38,583 nucleotides of DNA from Rhodopirellula sp. Lineage in GTDB: Bacteria > Planctomycetota > Planctomycetia > Pirellulales > Pirellulaceae. Made by a program: the position numbers and the translations under genes. Positions 8,844-17,687 of this stretch are shown in pieces. The stretch's first letter is position 1. Each line of letters starts with the position of its first letter. The notes below the pieces were generated by a model. That model had not been told where the DNA came from and did no database searches. It saw nothing but the letters and a program-made list of their open reading frames with translations. The DNA is taken from positions 1-38,583 of the forward strand of contig NZVD01000058.1 in the NCBI GenBank assembly GCA_002701385.1, in the 5' to 3' direction.

Positions 8844-10706
8844 TTATAATTCCGACCAGACTGAGCCATAGGCCTGAATGGCATCAAAATAGCTAAGCAA
8901 TTCCGTATAGAACGGATTATTCCCGAGTGTTGCGCTGTCGCCAATCACTATCAGTTTTCGTTTGGCTCGAGTTAGGGCGACATTCATGCGACGTGTATCT
9001 GCCAAAAACCCGATTTCGCCCTGACGGTTACTTCGTACACAGGAAATGATAATCACTTCCTTTTCCCGTCCTTGGAATCCATCGACCGTATCAATTTCAA
9101 CACCAGCCGTTTCACACAATGATCGGATTAACCGGGCCTGTCCTGCATAGGGAGTAATGACGCCAATCGTGTCAGGAGATACCTTGGCAGCCAACAAGGC
9201 ATCTATTTTCTTCAACACAAGTTCGGCTTCGGCCTGATTGCAGAGACTCTCACTTCCCTTCTCTGCTTGTTCGTCCCAGTCGGCGCCCGCAGTATCGATA
9301 AAATCAACTGGTGTTGATGTCATAGGGGTCTTATCCACCTGGGACAAATCACTTAGCAAATGCTCTGCGACCGTCTCATGGGCCTCCAATCTGTTTTCGT
9401 AGAATTGTTGAGAAGAGAATTCCATGATTTGCTGATGCATCCGATATTGCTCTCGCAATGTGGAAGTAATTATGTCTCCAAATTTATCCACCAAACGTTC
9501 TAAGAGACTCACATCAAACCCTTCATTCGCGGCATTTTGGGAAATCACTGTTGGCGGAAGTTGACGATGGTCCCCCGCTAGCACCAATTTATCTGCGAAC
9601 TGAATTGGTACCCAACAGGAAGGCTCGGTACATTGGCATGCTTCATCAATAACAGCCATATCAAACCTGCGATCGCCTAACTGGTTCACGTTTAAGGAAT
9701 TGGTGGCACAAACGACTTCGGCGCGGTCCAGCACCCAATCCACTACCGTTTTTTCCAATAACCTTGCATCATCTCTCAGTCGTTTCCCATCCTCATACAT
9801 GCCTTTCTTGGCGCCCCGCGGAGGTTGACTACGAGTGTAGCGTCCGGCTTTACGAAAACATTGCTCCGACTCACGACGCATATCTTTAACGATTTCCATG
9901 GTTTCATCTCGTGACACCTGAGCGTCGAGCGTATGGCGAATCAGTTGACGATCTACTCGAGCAGGGTGCCCTAGACGAACAACCTTTAATCCAGCAGCGG
10001 CGAGTTTGTCCAGCAAGTTATCTACTGCGGTATTACTTGGAGCTGTCGCCAATACCTTTTCGCCTCGTTCAACGACCGCTTTGATCAAAGCTACCACGGT
10101 CGTTGTCTTCCCTGTCCCCGGTGGACCATGAATCACGGCCACATCCTGGGCTCCTAGGCATTGACGCACGGCTTCATTTTGGGCTGAATTGAGCGCCTCA
10201 TTTTCAAATGGAGCCAAATGAAACTCTGGTGCACGGTCACCCAACAGAACATCCCGCAATCTACCTTGAGGACCACGTACAGTCTCAAGCTCTTCCAGTA
10301 CCTTTGTCTGCCGTTTCCGAGTTACCTCATCAGGCTGGACATCCACTCGAAGCCGTGTTCCTTCGGGAACAAAGGGAAGTGCAATTTGCACCGAAGATCT
10401 ATCCCGAGCTGTCACCACCCCCCTGGCAATCTCCACTTCTGCTGCGTTATTGGTAACCGTAACAGGGATCCCTACTCTAAATCGATTACTTGGGAGTGCA
10501 AGATTGCGATTACGCTTGACCAGAGTCGTAATAACCGCTCCGGCCAGACCAGGCCGAGTGTCAGTCACAGCCATATCCAGCAGAGTTTCCCCCGTTCGTT
10601 CGACTCCGCCATCCCCAGCGCGGTCGCGACGTGCCTTAAGCTGTTCTGCCTGCGCCGCCGATTCGGCATCAATCCAGGCTAAAAGCTGACGTACGTATTC
10701 ATTCAT
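8844..10706 (-). CDS. UPF1/IGHMBP2-like SF1 helicase
   Basis: The 620-residue protein is a superfamily 1 helicase with all core motifs: Walker A GPPGTGKTTT near 194, motif II VIDEACQ near 354, motif III GDHRQLPP near 378, motif IV-type REQYRMH near 420, then VDGFQGREKEVIIISCVRS and VALTRAKRKLIVIGD near the C-terminus. An N-terminal beta-barrel-like region (about 80-130, VTVTNNAAEVEIARGVVTARDRSS split by variable loops) precedes the RecA cores, as in UPF1/SMUBP2-like enzymes. This predicts an ATP-driven 5'-3' RNA or DNA helicase in the cytoplasm. ATG at 10706 is chosen; a TTG at 10724 would add six residues. There is no fused nuclease domain, so a role in general nucleic-acid metabolism is more likely than defence. 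It lies 170 bases downstream of the desaturase gene. Confidence 0.9.
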   Translation of the reverse strand: MNEYVRQLLAWIDAESAAQAEQLKARRDRAGDGGVERTGETLLDMAVTDTRPGLAGAVITTLVKRNRNLALPSNRFRVGIPVTVTNNAAEVEIARGVVTARDRSSVQIALPFVPEGTRLRVDVQPDEVTRKRQTKVLEELETVRGPQGRLRDVLLGDRAPEFHLAPFENEALNSAQNEAVRQCLGAQDVAVIHGPPGTGKTTTVVALIKAVVERGEKVLATAPSNTAVDNLLDKLAAAGLKVVRLGHPARVDRQLIRHTLDAQVSRDETMEIVKDMRRESEQCFRKAGRYTRSQPPRGAKKGMYEDGKRLRDDARLLEKTVVDWVLDRAEVVCATNSLNVNQLGDRRFDMAVIDEACQCTEPSCWVPIQFADKLVLAGDHRQLPPTVISQNAANEGFDVSLLERLVDKFGDIITSTLREQYRMHQQIMEFSSQQFYENRLEAHETVAEHLLSDLSQVDKTPMTSTPVDFIDTAGADWDEQAEKGSESLCNQAEAELVLKKIDALLAAKVSPDTIGVITPYAGQARLIRSLCETAGVEIDTVDGFQGREKEVIIISCVRSNRQGEIGFLADTRRMNVALTRAKRKLIVIGDSATLGNNPFYTELLSYFDAIQAYGSVWSEL

Positions 10707-10876
10707 TTGAGAAAGACTCAGCAAGCTGTCTAATGTTCAATTGTGCTGATGGCCTGTTCGATAAAGGGCCACATTAGATAGGGAGCGGAAGATACGGATG
10801 CTTTGAGGCGAGCAACCACAGGCAACACTTTTCCATAGGGAAACTAAGTTGTTATTAAACCTGCATTGCCAAACCA

Positions 10877-11881
10877 TCAGACACTTACGCGAGTGGCTCG
10901 TCGTTGCCTCTTCGCCCAGGCAAACGACACCAGACGATCTTCTGATTCGTCCCAGAGTTTCAACCGCAAGCATTTGTAAACATCCCATGGCATCAGGGAA
11001 GTAACACCAGGATCGTGCAATTCCTTGATTGCTGCCATGGCTTTCGGCAGTTTATAAAAAGGGATCTTATGATTGAGATGATGGACGTGATGATACCCAA
11101 TGTTGGCGGTAAACCAGTGCAGAATCGGGTTCATTTTAATGAAGCTTGAAGATTTCAGAGCAGCGGTAACGTAATTCCAATCTTTACCCATCTTCAGGCT
11201 GACGCTGGGGTAGTTGTGTTGGGCATAGAAAAGATAGGCACCGGTACCGCCAGCGATAATCATTGGCACGCAGGTTACAAAGACAATTCCCAGCGGATCC
11301 GTGAACGCTAAAGCGACAATTGCCCCGGCATGCACCAACAGTGAACAAATCGCATCCCAGTGTCGCTTCGGATTCAGGAACAGAGGTCGCACCGTCATTC
11401 CAAGAAAGAAAACGGTTAAGTAACCTGCACCGATCGTAATCGGATGCCTTGCAAACTTATATTTCACACGCTGCCAAAACGAGGCATTTGCATATGCCTC
11501 GGTCGTCATGACCGGATAAGATCCGATCGAGGCACCAAACAGCTTAGCGTTGTTTCGATGGTGATGATCATGAGAGCGACGCCAAACACTAGGAGGACTT
11601 AGCGTGACGCATCCAAACAGAAACATAAAGGCTCGAGCAATGCGGGACTTCGCCAGCAATGCACCATGTTGAAAATCATGGTAAATCACAAATAGCCGAA
11701 CGTGTACCAATCCAAGCAGGCAGCTACATGGCAAACGCAACCACCATGCGTCAACCAGAATGGTCGCAGCGACACAACAACTCCAAACCAAAGAAGTCGA
11801 CGCCAAACACCACCAACTGACCCAGGGGGTCTCGTTAGCGAATCGCTTGGATTCAATCAGTATCTCTTTTTCTGACCGCAC
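10877..11881 (-). CDS. Membrane fatty acid desaturase family protein
   Basis: The 334-residue protein carries the three histidine boxes of membrane di-iron desaturases and hydroxylases: HDFQH at 68-72, HDHHH at 104-108 and HHVHH at 264-268, with QHNYP at 221-225. Hydrophobic spans surround them (about 25-65, 82-98, 148-168, 178-215). This predicts an inner-membrane enzyme acting on acyl chains with electrons from ferredoxin or a similar donor; the exact regioselectivity cannot be read. The start is GTG at 11881: upstream in frame there is a TAA and no ATG between. No reductase or ferredoxin gene is nearby. Confidence 0.9.
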   Translation of the reverse strand: MRSEKEILIESKRFANETPWVSWWCLASTSLVWSCCVAATILVDAWWLRLPCSCLLGLVHVRLFVIYHDFQHGALLAKSRIARAFMFLFGCVTLSPPSVWRRSHDHHHRNNAKLFGASIGSYPVMTTEAYANASFWQRVKYKFARHPITIGAGYLTVFFLGMTVRPLFLNPKRHWDAICSLLVHAGAIVALAFTDPLGIVFVTCVPMIIAGGTGAYLFYAQHNYPSVSLKMGKDWNYVTAALKSSSFIKMNPILHWFTANIGYHHVHHLNHKIPFYKLPKAMAAIKELHDPGVTSLMPWDVYKCLRLKLWDESEDRLVSFAWAKRQRRATRVSV

Positions 11882-12055
11882 GTCGTGGTTTTCCGAAGGT
11901 ATGAGAGGAGCTTATAGCGATAGCAGGCTTAGGATACCGGCTATCGGAAAAACAGAATATCAGACTTTAACCCGCCCGGCAACCGAACAACATCCTGCAA
12001 ACAACATCCTCATAGATAATGAAAGAATAAACAATAGCGCAGCCGCGAATTAAAC

Positions 12056-12079
12056 CACTATCTAGTAAACTATATAGTG
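12056..12079. promoter_or_regulatory. 24-bp near-perfect palindrome, candidate operator
   Basis: CACTATCTAGT and ACTATATAGTG are 11-base arms matching at 10 positions around a 2-base centre. The site lies 75 bases upstream of the kelch gene start in the 272-base divergent spacer. Its symmetry and position suit a dimeric regulator. The short loop also permits a weak AT-rich hairpin, so this is a candidate only. Confidence 0.35.
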
Positions 12080-12153
12080 ACATTTTCAAATCCTGCTAAA
12101 TCTGAGGCTTCTCTGAAGCTCTGACCATACTATTGAACCTTAAAATAAATATC

Positions 12154-13176
12154 ATGTTCTATCGTCTCTCCCTTGTCTTTTTCGCTCAAATCCTTGTAGT
12201 TTCATCATTAGTTTCCAATGCTTTCCCTGCTGAGAAGACCCCCTCCATGCTTCCTGTTATCCCAGAGCCGGTCACAAGTTTCGGCGCAACCTACCACAAA
12301 GGGAAAGTCTACTACTATGGCGGACACTTTGGACAAGCCCACCGATACTCCACCGCAGATCAGGCCAACACGCTTTGGGAATTGGATTTAAACTCCTACA
12401 CGTGGGAAAAGATTGGAACCGGTCCTCGCTTGCAGGGACTTGCTCTGGTGGGTTACAGAAATTCACTTTACCGCATCGGTGGATTCACTGCACAAAATGA
12501 ACCTGGTGAAGAACATGACCTATGGTCGCAAAAGTCCTTTGCTCGGTTCAACCTAAGGACAAAAAAATGGGAAGACCTGGCTGACCTTCCAGAAGGCCGA
12601 TCATCGTTTGATGCGACCGTTTCCGAGTCCGGCATGCTTTATGTTGTCGGCGGCTGGCAAATGCGTGGCGACAGTGAATCCATTTGGCACCAAACCGCCT
12701 GGCGATTCGATTTGAAGAATCCTCACGGCACGTGGACAGCCATTGCGAACTTTCCGTATAAGCGACGCGCCATTTCCATCGCACCTACCAATAAGGGTGT
12801 TGTCGTGGTCGGTGGAATGCAGGACACCGGAAAGACAACTCCTAAAACTGTCTTCTATAATGCCCGAGACAATCAATGGGTTGATGGCCCCGAACTTATT
12901 GGTGAATCAGAACTGACTGGCTTTGGAACTGCCAGCTGTCAGGTCAATGGCTCATTGATCGTTTCGGCCTACGACGGAACGCTTCAAACAATCAACCAAG
13001 ACGGAGTCTTTGAAGTCGTGGGCAACTCGCACGAAGCTCGCTTTTTTCACCGAGTCGTTCCGATGCGTGGAAAACAGGCATTGATCCTTGGAGGAGCAAA
13101 CATGGAAACTGGAAAATGCGACTCCATGGAATCCATCCATCTAGATTTTCTCCCAAAACTTTATACCCCGAAATAA
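12154..13176 (+). CDS. Exported kelch-repeat beta-propeller protein
   Basis: The 340-residue product starts with a Sec signal peptide (hydrophobic core FYRLSLVFFAQILVVSSL, cleavage probably after about residue 25). The rest is built of kelch-type blades, recognised by repeated double glycines before a turn: YYYGGHFG, LYRIGGFT, LYVVGGWQ, VVVVGGMQ and ALILGGAN, each followed at a distance by a W-containing strand such as TYTWEKIG or TKKWEDLA. ATG at 12154 is preferred; TTG at 12133 would add seven residues ahead of the signal peptide. Kelch propellers act as binding scaffolds, and some are sialate epimerases (NanM-like); no catalytic assignment is justified here. It is the first of five genes on this strand. 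Confidence 0.85.
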   Translation: MFYRLSLVFFAQILVVSSLVSNAFPAEKTPSMLPVIPEPVTSFGATYHKGKVYYYGGHFGQAHRYSTADQANTLWELDLNSYTWEKIGTGPRLQGLALVGYRNSLYRIGGFTAQNEPGEEHDLWSQKSFARFNLRTKKWEDLADLPEGRSSFDATVSESGMLYVVGGWQMRGDSESIWHQTAWRFDLKNPHGTWTAIANFPYKRRAISIAPTNKGVVVVGGMQDTGKTTPKTVFYNARDNQWVDGPELIGESELTGFGTASCQVNGSLIVSAYDGTLQTINQDGVFEVVGNSHEARFFHRVVPMRGKQALILGGANMETGKCDSMESIHLDFLPKLYTPK

Positions 13177-13288
13177 ACGACTAACCCGCCCCCTCTCTAG
13201 CGGTAGATCAAACCCGATTAACATTGAGATTCAGAAGGCCGATATTTAGAATAGGTTTAACCTTACACTCTAACCGCTTGGGGATTTC

Positions 13289-14683
13289 ATGTTACGCCTG
13301 TTCGCAAAAGACAATTCCAAACTACGTAGTCACAAGTACTGTGACGGCGTGAGTCGACGCAGCTTTGTTCAACTGGGAGTCGCTGGTATGGCTTCACTCG
13401 GCTTAGGCGATGTATTGCGTGCCAAGGCGGCAAGTCCTTCCAGGTCGAGCAAATCCGATGTTTCCACCATCTTAATCTGGCTCGATGGTGGCCCTGGACA
13501 TATGGACATGTACGACATGAAGCCTGATGCTCCGGTTGAATATCGTGGCATCTGGAATCCTATCAAGTCGAAGGTTCCTGGCTTTGACGTCACCGAACTC
13601 TACCCCAAACAAGCACAACACACCGATAAATTCTCGGTTGTACGATCGTTACATCACGGAACCGGCGATCACTTTGCCGGCGCTCATCGCATGTTAACGA
13701 CTAAAGAAATGGGTGTGAGTGGCGCCAATAATATTGGCAAGTTCCCCGGAATTGGCGCGATCGTCGCACAGCAGCGCAAGGAGCTTGAACGAGAAGTACC
13801 TCCCTATGTTGCCGTACCAACCGCTTCTAGCGTGGGGCGTGTCCCCGGGTACTTCGGAGGTAAATTCCTAGGGGTACAATATGATCCTTTCCGTACCAAC
13901 GGCGATCCCAACAAAGATAACTTCAGCGTACAGAATCTCGTCTTACCGAGTGGCGTTACGGTCGATCGACTGGAAGATCGAGCGTCGTTACGTGGTGAAT
14001 TCGACAAGATCAATCGCTCCGTTGAATCGAGTGGTACCTTCGATGCACTCGATCAGTTTGATCAACAGGCTTTCAACTTCGTCACCGGAGAAAATGCTCG
14101 ACAGGCTTTCGATATTTCACAGGAAAAGGATGGCATTCGTGAAAAGTATGGCCGTAACACCTGGGGCCAAAGCACGCTGCTTGCACGTCGACTTGTCGAA
14201 GCGGGGGCATCATTTGTAACAGTCCAATTCAGCGGGTGGGATCACCACTGGAATCTGCAGGGTGGCTATGAAACATTGCTACCTCGTGTTGACGCAGCTG
14301 TAGCATCTTTATTTGAAGATCTAGATCAGCGTGGTTTATTGGACACAACCGTCGTCATGCTGTGTGGTGAGTTTAGTCGTACACCTCGCATGAATGACGG
14401 GGGCAATGGCGGCCCCCCACTCAGCAAAGGAACTCCGGGACGTGACCATTGGGGAAGTTCGATGTTCTGCCTTCTCGGCGGCGGAGGTATCCGTGGTGGC
14501 CAAATTATCGGTTCAACCACAGCCAAGGGTGAAGCTCCGAAGGATCGCCCTGTTAAGCCCACTAACATTCACGCCACAGTATATGATTGCATGGGAATAG
14601 ACCCCACTCTTCACATCCTTGATCATGCTGGACGCCCTACGCCAGTTCTGGAAGACCCAACCCCCATCCGGGAACTTTTGTAA
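13289..14683 (+). CDS. DUF1501 family Tat-exported protein
   Basis: The 464-residue DUF1501 protein has an extended N-terminus (about 22 residues) before the Tat motif SRRSFVQLGVAG. Signatures are LDGGPGHMDMYDMKPDAP near 70, GWDHHWN near 315, GEFSRTPRM near 358 and GRDHWGSS near 385. The start is ATG 13289, with a GGGG stretch just upstream. The stop overlaps the ATG of the next DUF1501 gene by one base (TAATG), a strong sign of translational coupling. No cytochrome-type partner adjoins; a kelch gene lies 112 bases upstream. Confidence 0.92.
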   Translation: MLRLFAKDNSKLRSHKYCDGVSRRSFVQLGVAGMASLGLGDVLRAKAASPSRSSKSDVSTILIWLDGGPGHMDMYDMKPDAPVEYRGIWNPIKSKVPGFDVTELYPKQAQHTDKFSVVRSLHHGTGDHFAGAHRMLTTKEMGVSGANNIGKFPGIGAIVAQQRKELEREVPPYVAVPTASSVGRVPGYFGGKFLGVQYDPFRTNGDPNKDNFSVQNLVLPSGVTVDRLEDRASLRGEFDKINRSVESSGTFDALDQFDQQAFNFVTGENARQAFDISQEKDGIREKYGRNTWGQSTLLARRLVEAGASFVTVQFSGWDHHWNLQGGYETLLPRVDAAVASLFEDLDQRGLLDTTVVMLCGEFSRTPRMNDGGNGGPPLSKGTPGRDHWGSSMFCLLGGGGIRGGQIIGSTTAKGEAPKDRPVKPTNIHATVYDCMGIDPTLHILDHAGRPTPVLEDPTPIRELL

Positions 14684-16107
14684 TGCTAACACTCTTCAAT
14701 CAGAACCCGAAAGCCAACCGCCGAAAACTCATTCAAGCGGCAGGCACAGGGCTATTAGGCGTCAGTCTACCCAAGATCCTTGCAGCGCAAGAATCTAACT
14801 TCAGTGACGCACCTAGTCCCACGGCAAAAAACGTCATCTTCATGCATCTATTCGGAGGACCGAGCCAACTCGAAACCTTCGACATGAAACCGGATGCTCC
14901 CAGTGACATCCGTGGTCCATTTAAACCAACGCCATGTAAAACAGATGGCCTGCTAGTTTGCGAACACCTTCCAAACATTGCCAAAATCACTGATAAGGTG
15001 ACGGTCGTCAAAACGATGACGCATGACTTCAACGACCATAGTGGCGCAGGGCATTACGTCCAAACAGGTCATCGATGGCACGTTCCTATCGGAGGTGGCT
15101 TCAATGTCACACCTCAAGATTGGCCCGCAATCGGCAGTGTGGCAAAATACTTCGATCAACAACGCGGACTAATCAACGAAGCGCCAACCTATGCAGTTGT
15201 TCCCAATGCACTAGGGCGTTTACAACAAAAGGGCGACATTGCCCGACCGGGGGAAACAGCAGGATGGCTGGGTGGAGCGTTCGCTCCTGTCGTCACTTCA
15301 ATTGAGAAGAAATCCGAGACTGACAACCCGTTTTGGCGTGAATGTAGTGACGCCGAATTGCAATTCAGCATACGGGGGCTTAAGCCGCAGGAAGGGATGA
15401 CAGTTAATCGGTTTGCCACGCGTGCACAATTACTCGATCAAATCAACAAACAGCAACAGCAACTACGCCAATTAGATCGTTCACGTCTGTTTGACCGGTA
15501 TCGCTCACGCGCTTTGGAATTAGTGCTATCTGACAAAGCGCGACTCGCCTTTGATGTAACCCAAGAATCGGATGCGATGCGGGATCAATACGGGCGTCAT
15601 CTCTATGGCCAGTCAGCACTTGTTGCCAGAAGACTTATTGAGGCCGGAACGCGATTTGTCACCGTCCAGTATGACTGCGTTGATGGTTACAGCTGGGATT
15701 CGCACCGCAACAGTGACGACGTCAAAGAACACCTCCTGCCGACGTTTGACCAGGCTTTTGCAGCGTTGGTAAACGATCTGGATGAACGAGGCCTGCTCGA
15801 TGAAACGCTGATAGTCGCCATGGGTGAAATGGGCCGAACCCCCAAAGCCAACAGCACCTGGGGGCGTAACCATTGGAGCACCCTATTCCCAGCCGTTTTA
15901 GCCGGAGGGGGAGTTAAGCGGGGTTTCGTGTTTGGGGAAACAGACAAACATGCCGGCTACGCTACGGCCCACCCAGTGAGTCCTGAAGACATGGCCGCCA
16001 CCATCTTTACTGCCCTGGGTATCAACCCCAGCTGGCAGATCTTAGATTCCATTGGCAGACCCCATCAACTCACGCCGGGTAAACCAGTCCAGGAATTGTT
16101 TATATAA
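14683..16107 (+). CDS. DUF1501 family Tat-exported protein, SQxETFD subtype
   Basis: The 474-residue paralogue of the preceding gene starts at the overlapping ATG and has a Tat-like N-terminus (NRRKLIQAAGTG). Its signature positions differ: GGPSQLETFDMKPDAP (Gln and Glu where the neighbour has His and Asp), SWDSHRN, GEMGRTPKA, and GRNHWSTL instead of GRDHW. Other DUF1501 proteins are known with Gln at the first position, so this looks like a subtype and not a dead copy. The two products may form a pair, but that is inference. A sulfatase gene follows 47 bases later. Confidence 0.92.
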   Translation: MLTLFNQNPKANRRKLIQAAGTGLLGVSLPKILAAQESNFSDAPSPTAKNVIFMHLFGGPSQLETFDMKPDAPSDIRGPFKPTPCKTDGLLVCEHLPNIAKITDKVTVVKTMTHDFNDHSGAGHYVQTGHRWHVPIGGGFNVTPQDWPAIGSVAKYFDQQRGLINEAPTYAVVPNALGRLQQKGDIARPGETAGWLGGAFAPVVTSIEKKSETDNPFWRECSDAELQFSIRGLKPQEGMTVNRFATRAQLLDQINKQQQQLRQLDRSRLFDRYRSRALELVLSDKARLAFDVTQESDAMRDQYGRHLYGQSALVARRLIEAGTRFVTVQYDCVDGYSWDSHRNSDDVKEHLLPTFDQAFAALVNDLDERGLLDETLIVAMGEMGRTPKANSTWGRNHWSTLFPAVLAGGGVKRGFVFGETDKHAGYATAHPVSPEDMAATIFTALGINPSWQILDSIGRPHQLTPGKPVQELFI

Positions 16108-16154
16108 TTCAGATTGCTTTCTAACTCTGAATTCTCTAACGATGAATAATTCCC

Positions 16155-17657
16155 ATGCTTCGATCTTTCCTGCTTCTGCTCGCAAGCCTTTCCAGCCTGC
16201 TTCCCGAGTCATCAACTAATGCTAGTGAGCCTGACTTACCCAACATTGTCCTGTTAATGGGAGATGATCATGGTTGGGATGAAACGGGCTACAATCGCCA
16301 CCCCCATCTAATCACTCCCAATCTAGACGAGATGGCTGCCACCGGTTTGAAAATGAACCGATTCTACTCAGCACATCCTAGTTGCAGTCCGACTCGCGGT
16401 AGTGTTCTCACAGGCCGCCACCCGAATCGTTACGGTACATTTTCACCTGGACGATCATTCCGCCCTGAAGAAATCACAATCGCCCAACTACTAAAGGAAC
16501 AAGGATACCTATGTGGGCATTTTGGGAAATGGCATGTCGGTCCAGTTAAAGCCAGCTCTCCCACCAATCCCGGCAATATGGGGTTTGACCACTGGCTATC
16601 ACACGACAATTTCTTTGAACTAAATCCAGTGCTTTCCAAAAACGGTGGCCCCCCCAAAGAATTCGCCGGTGAAAGCTCCGAAATTATTGTCCATGCAGCC
16701 AACAGGTTTATCGCTCGGGCAAAACGTCTGGGCAAACCTTTCTTTGTAGTCATTTGGTTTGGTTCTCCACACGAACCCTATAGTGGCCTGCCTGAGGATC
16801 TGGCACTGTATGACGACATCCCGGAAAAATACAACCACAAGACATTTCGCCTAACTTCGAATGAGACCGGCCGCCCGACCACTCGGCCACTCGGTGACAT
16901 TCTTCGTGAACGCTTTGCTGAAATCACAGCCATGGATCGTTCCATTGGTACCCTCAGAGAATTCTTAAAAAAGAAAGCACTGCGAGACAATACCTTGCTG
17001 TGGTACTGCGGAGATAACGGTACGCCCGGAGACGGAATCGTCACCTCACCACTCAGAGGACACAAAGGGCAGATGTATGACGGAGGAATTCGTGTTCCCG
17101 GAGTGATTGAATGGCCGGCAGTGATTCGGCGACAAGTCACCTCAGACGTAAACGCTGTTACCAGTGACATTTTGCCAACGCTTTGCGAAATCACAGGTAC
17201 TGCGTTACCCAACCGGCCTCTGGATGGTATTTCCTTGAAGGGCCTCTTTGATTCGACTCTTACTCAACGCCCTTCCCCGATCTTCTTCTGGCAGTTCAAC
17301 AGTAAGGCTGATCAACAAAATCAACCTTGGATTGCACGCCCTCATCAAATCGGAACAACGCCACTGGTAAAGATGATGGGCGACATTTACACTCGCAATT
17401 TCGTCAACCATAAACATCCGAACATAGTGGAATCTGATTACTCCGGCAGTCGAGTGATACTATTACAAGACTACAAACTGGTAGTTACAGGCAACGGAGA
17501 CGCCCAAAAGAGAGAGTTATTCAAGGTTCCCCAGGACATCGCAGAAGAGCATAATCTCGCAACTCAAAATCCTGACGTGGTACAAAGCATGGCTAAATCA
17601 CTCCGCAATTGGCAGGAATCTGTCCTAAAAAGCCTCACTGGTGCGGATTATAAGTAA
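16155..17657 (+). CDS. Exported type I sulfatase
   Basis: The 500-residue arylsulfatase-family enzyme has a Sec signal peptide (about 1-23). Metal-site residues appear in LMGDDHGWDETGY (D37, D38). The formylglycine motif is C77-S-P79-T-R81 followed by GSVLTGR, so the active-site residue is a cysteine. HFGKWHVG near 122 and CGDNGTPGD near 280 are the further conserved segments. It should hydrolyse sulfate esters in the periplasm, most plausibly on sulfated glycans, but specificity cannot be read. It requires a formylglycine-generating enzyme, which is not in this window. It lies between DUF1501 genes and a Gfo/Idh/MocA oxidoreductase on the same strand, consistent with a sugar-degradation operon. 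Confidence 0.94.
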   Translation: MLRSFLLLLASLSSLLPESSTNASEPDLPNIVLLMGDDHGWDETGYNRHPHLITPNLDEMAATGLKMNRFYSAHPSCSPTRGSVLTGRHPNRYGTFSPGRSFRPEEITIAQLLKEQGYLCGHFGKWHVGPVKASSPTNPGNMGFDHWLSHDNFFELNPVLSKNGGPPKEFAGESSEIIVHAANRFIARAKRLGKPFFVVIWFGSPHEPYSGLPEDLALYDDIPEKYNHKTFRLTSNETGRPTTRPLGDILRERFAEITAMDRSIGTLREFLKKKALRDNTLLWYCGDNGTPGDGIVTSPLRGHKGQMYDGGIRVPGVIEWPAVIRRQVTSDVNAVTSDILPTLCEITGTALPNRPLDGISLKGLFDSTLTQRPSPIFFWQFNSKADQQNQPWIARPHQIGTTPLVKMMGDIYTRNFVNHKHPNIVESDYSGSRVILLQDYKLVVTGNGDAQKRELFKVPQDIAEEHNLATQNPDVVQSMAKSLRNWQESVLKSLTGADYK

Positions 17658-17676
17658 CCAACATCATCACAAACAC

Positions 17677-17681
17677 AGGAG
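17677..17681 (+). promoter_or_regulatory. Shine-Dalgarno site for the oxidoreductase
   Basis: AGGAG is placed 6 bases before ATG 17688. It is one of the few strong ribosome sites in the window; many genes here have none. Confidence 0.6.
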
Positions 17682-17687
17682 TCTCTC

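Noticed and set aside
10218-10682. 154-codon plus-strand ORF
   Set aside because: Antisense to the helicase N-terminal region; composition and lack of motifs mark it as a shadow.
8844-10724. UPF1-like helicase as part of a defence system
   Set aside because: No nuclease, methylase or other defence gene adjoins it, and the protein has no fused nuclease; neighbours are metabolic.
10725-10876. Possible tRNA-like TTCGA segment with GGCC arms between helicase and desaturase genes
   Set aside because: No acceptor stem, D-arm or anticodon arm can be formed around it.
12105-12119. Five-base hairpin GCTTC/GAAGC upstream of the kelch gene
   Set aside because: Too short and without a T-tract; expected by chance in a spacer of this size.
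16778-17212. 144-codon minus-strand ORF
   Set aside because: Antisense to the sulfatase, with no motif and no ribosome site.
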